Below are positions 63,949 through 64,000 of a stretch of DNA of 64,000 nt, one piece after another; position 1 is the first letter of the stretch; each line of letters begins with the position of its first letter. This DNA is from Paenibacillus daejeonensis DSM 15491 (GTDB lineage: Bacteria; Bacillota; Bacilli; Paenibacillales; Paenibacillaceae). The stretch covers positions 26,525 through 90,524 of the forward strand of contig NZ_KB899669.1 in the NCBI RefSeq assembly GCF_000378385.1, read 5' to 3'. The notes beneath the pieces were generated by a model. It did not search any database. It saw only the letters and a list, made by a program, of their open reading frames with translations, and was not told the DNA's origin. A program made the translations under genes and the position numbers.

Positions 63949-64000
63949 CTCAAAATAAAGCCTACGGTCACGGATCGATCTTACGATCGCTGTTGTCCCC
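63949..64000 (-). repeat. Dispersed ~150-bp palindromic element, copy 3 (cut by window end)
   Basis: Reverse-oriented copy of the family at 17179 and 41359. Read on the minus strand it contains GGGGACAACAGCGATCGTAA and GATCGATCCGTGAC, ending GGCTTTATTTTGAG. Its outer end CTCAAAATAAAGCC mirrors the outer end CTCAAAACGGCC of copy 1. The rest lies beyond 64000. Confidence 0.85.

Overview
The window looks like a chromosomal segment of a GC-rich, endospore-forming Firmicute, most likely Paenibacillus or a close relative. The grounds are a complete GerA-type germinant receptor operon, LplB/YtcP-type sugar permeases beside a YesN/YesM-type two-component pair, an S-layer-anchored polysaccharide lyase, many AraC-type regulators, sigma-A promoters and consensus Shine-Dalgarno sequences, and CcpA-like cre sites. 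The genus is an inference; no rRNA marker is present.

Layout. 1-1100: an endonuclease-like gene with a promoter and a terminator in its short leader, flanked by direct repeats. 1286-4044: a three-gene B-type (ba3-like) cytochrome oxidase operon with an FNR-type box at about -41.5. 4242-8557: a small unknown gene and the convergent gerA operon. 8643-17112: a GHL6/GH151-like glycosidase, two AraC regulators, an aldo/keto reductase and a YicI-type alpha-xylosidase. 17327-24543: two secreted pectate lyases, PL1 with a ricin-type module and a giant PL9 with three SLH domains. 24632-26065: a 14-TM drug efflux pump. 26601-47325: a long co-directional carbohydrate cluster with two ABC permeases, response regulator, histidine kinase, binding lipoprotein, two FAD oxidoreductases, a huge beta-helix exoprotein, a heparinase II/III-like lyase, an enolase-superfamily dehydratase and an SDR. 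47410-53120: a TetR/MFS pair, an unknown gene, a Gfo/Idh/MocA oxidoreductase and a GH36 alpha-galactosidase. 53759-63929: a secreted unknown protein, AraC regulators, a sugar isomerase/Gfo-Idh pair, a collagen-like surface protein, a DODA-type dioxygenase, an ArsR-like/AraC pair, a YvgN-type reductase and a DUF2087 protein.

How it works together. The region from about 8.6 to 57 kb reads as a plant-polysaccharide utilisation island: extracellular and surface lyases cut pectin-like polymers, oligomers enter through the LplB/YtcP-type transporter, and cytoplasmic GH31, GH36, GHL6 and lyase enzymes finish depolymerisation. The FAD oxidoreductases, dehydratase and SDR suggest that uronate or oxidised sugars are then converted. 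At least four promoters carry cre-like sites, consistent with carbon catabolite repression.

The least explained content is intergenic. A roughly 150-bp imperfect palindrome occurs three times with a covarying internal stem. Several unrelated short-repeat families are arranged with a spacing close to 50 bp (about five helical turns), sometimes with inverted copies. An 89-bp hairpin lies at 13.4 kb. These, together with the FAD-rich cluster, are the best candidates for something undescribed.
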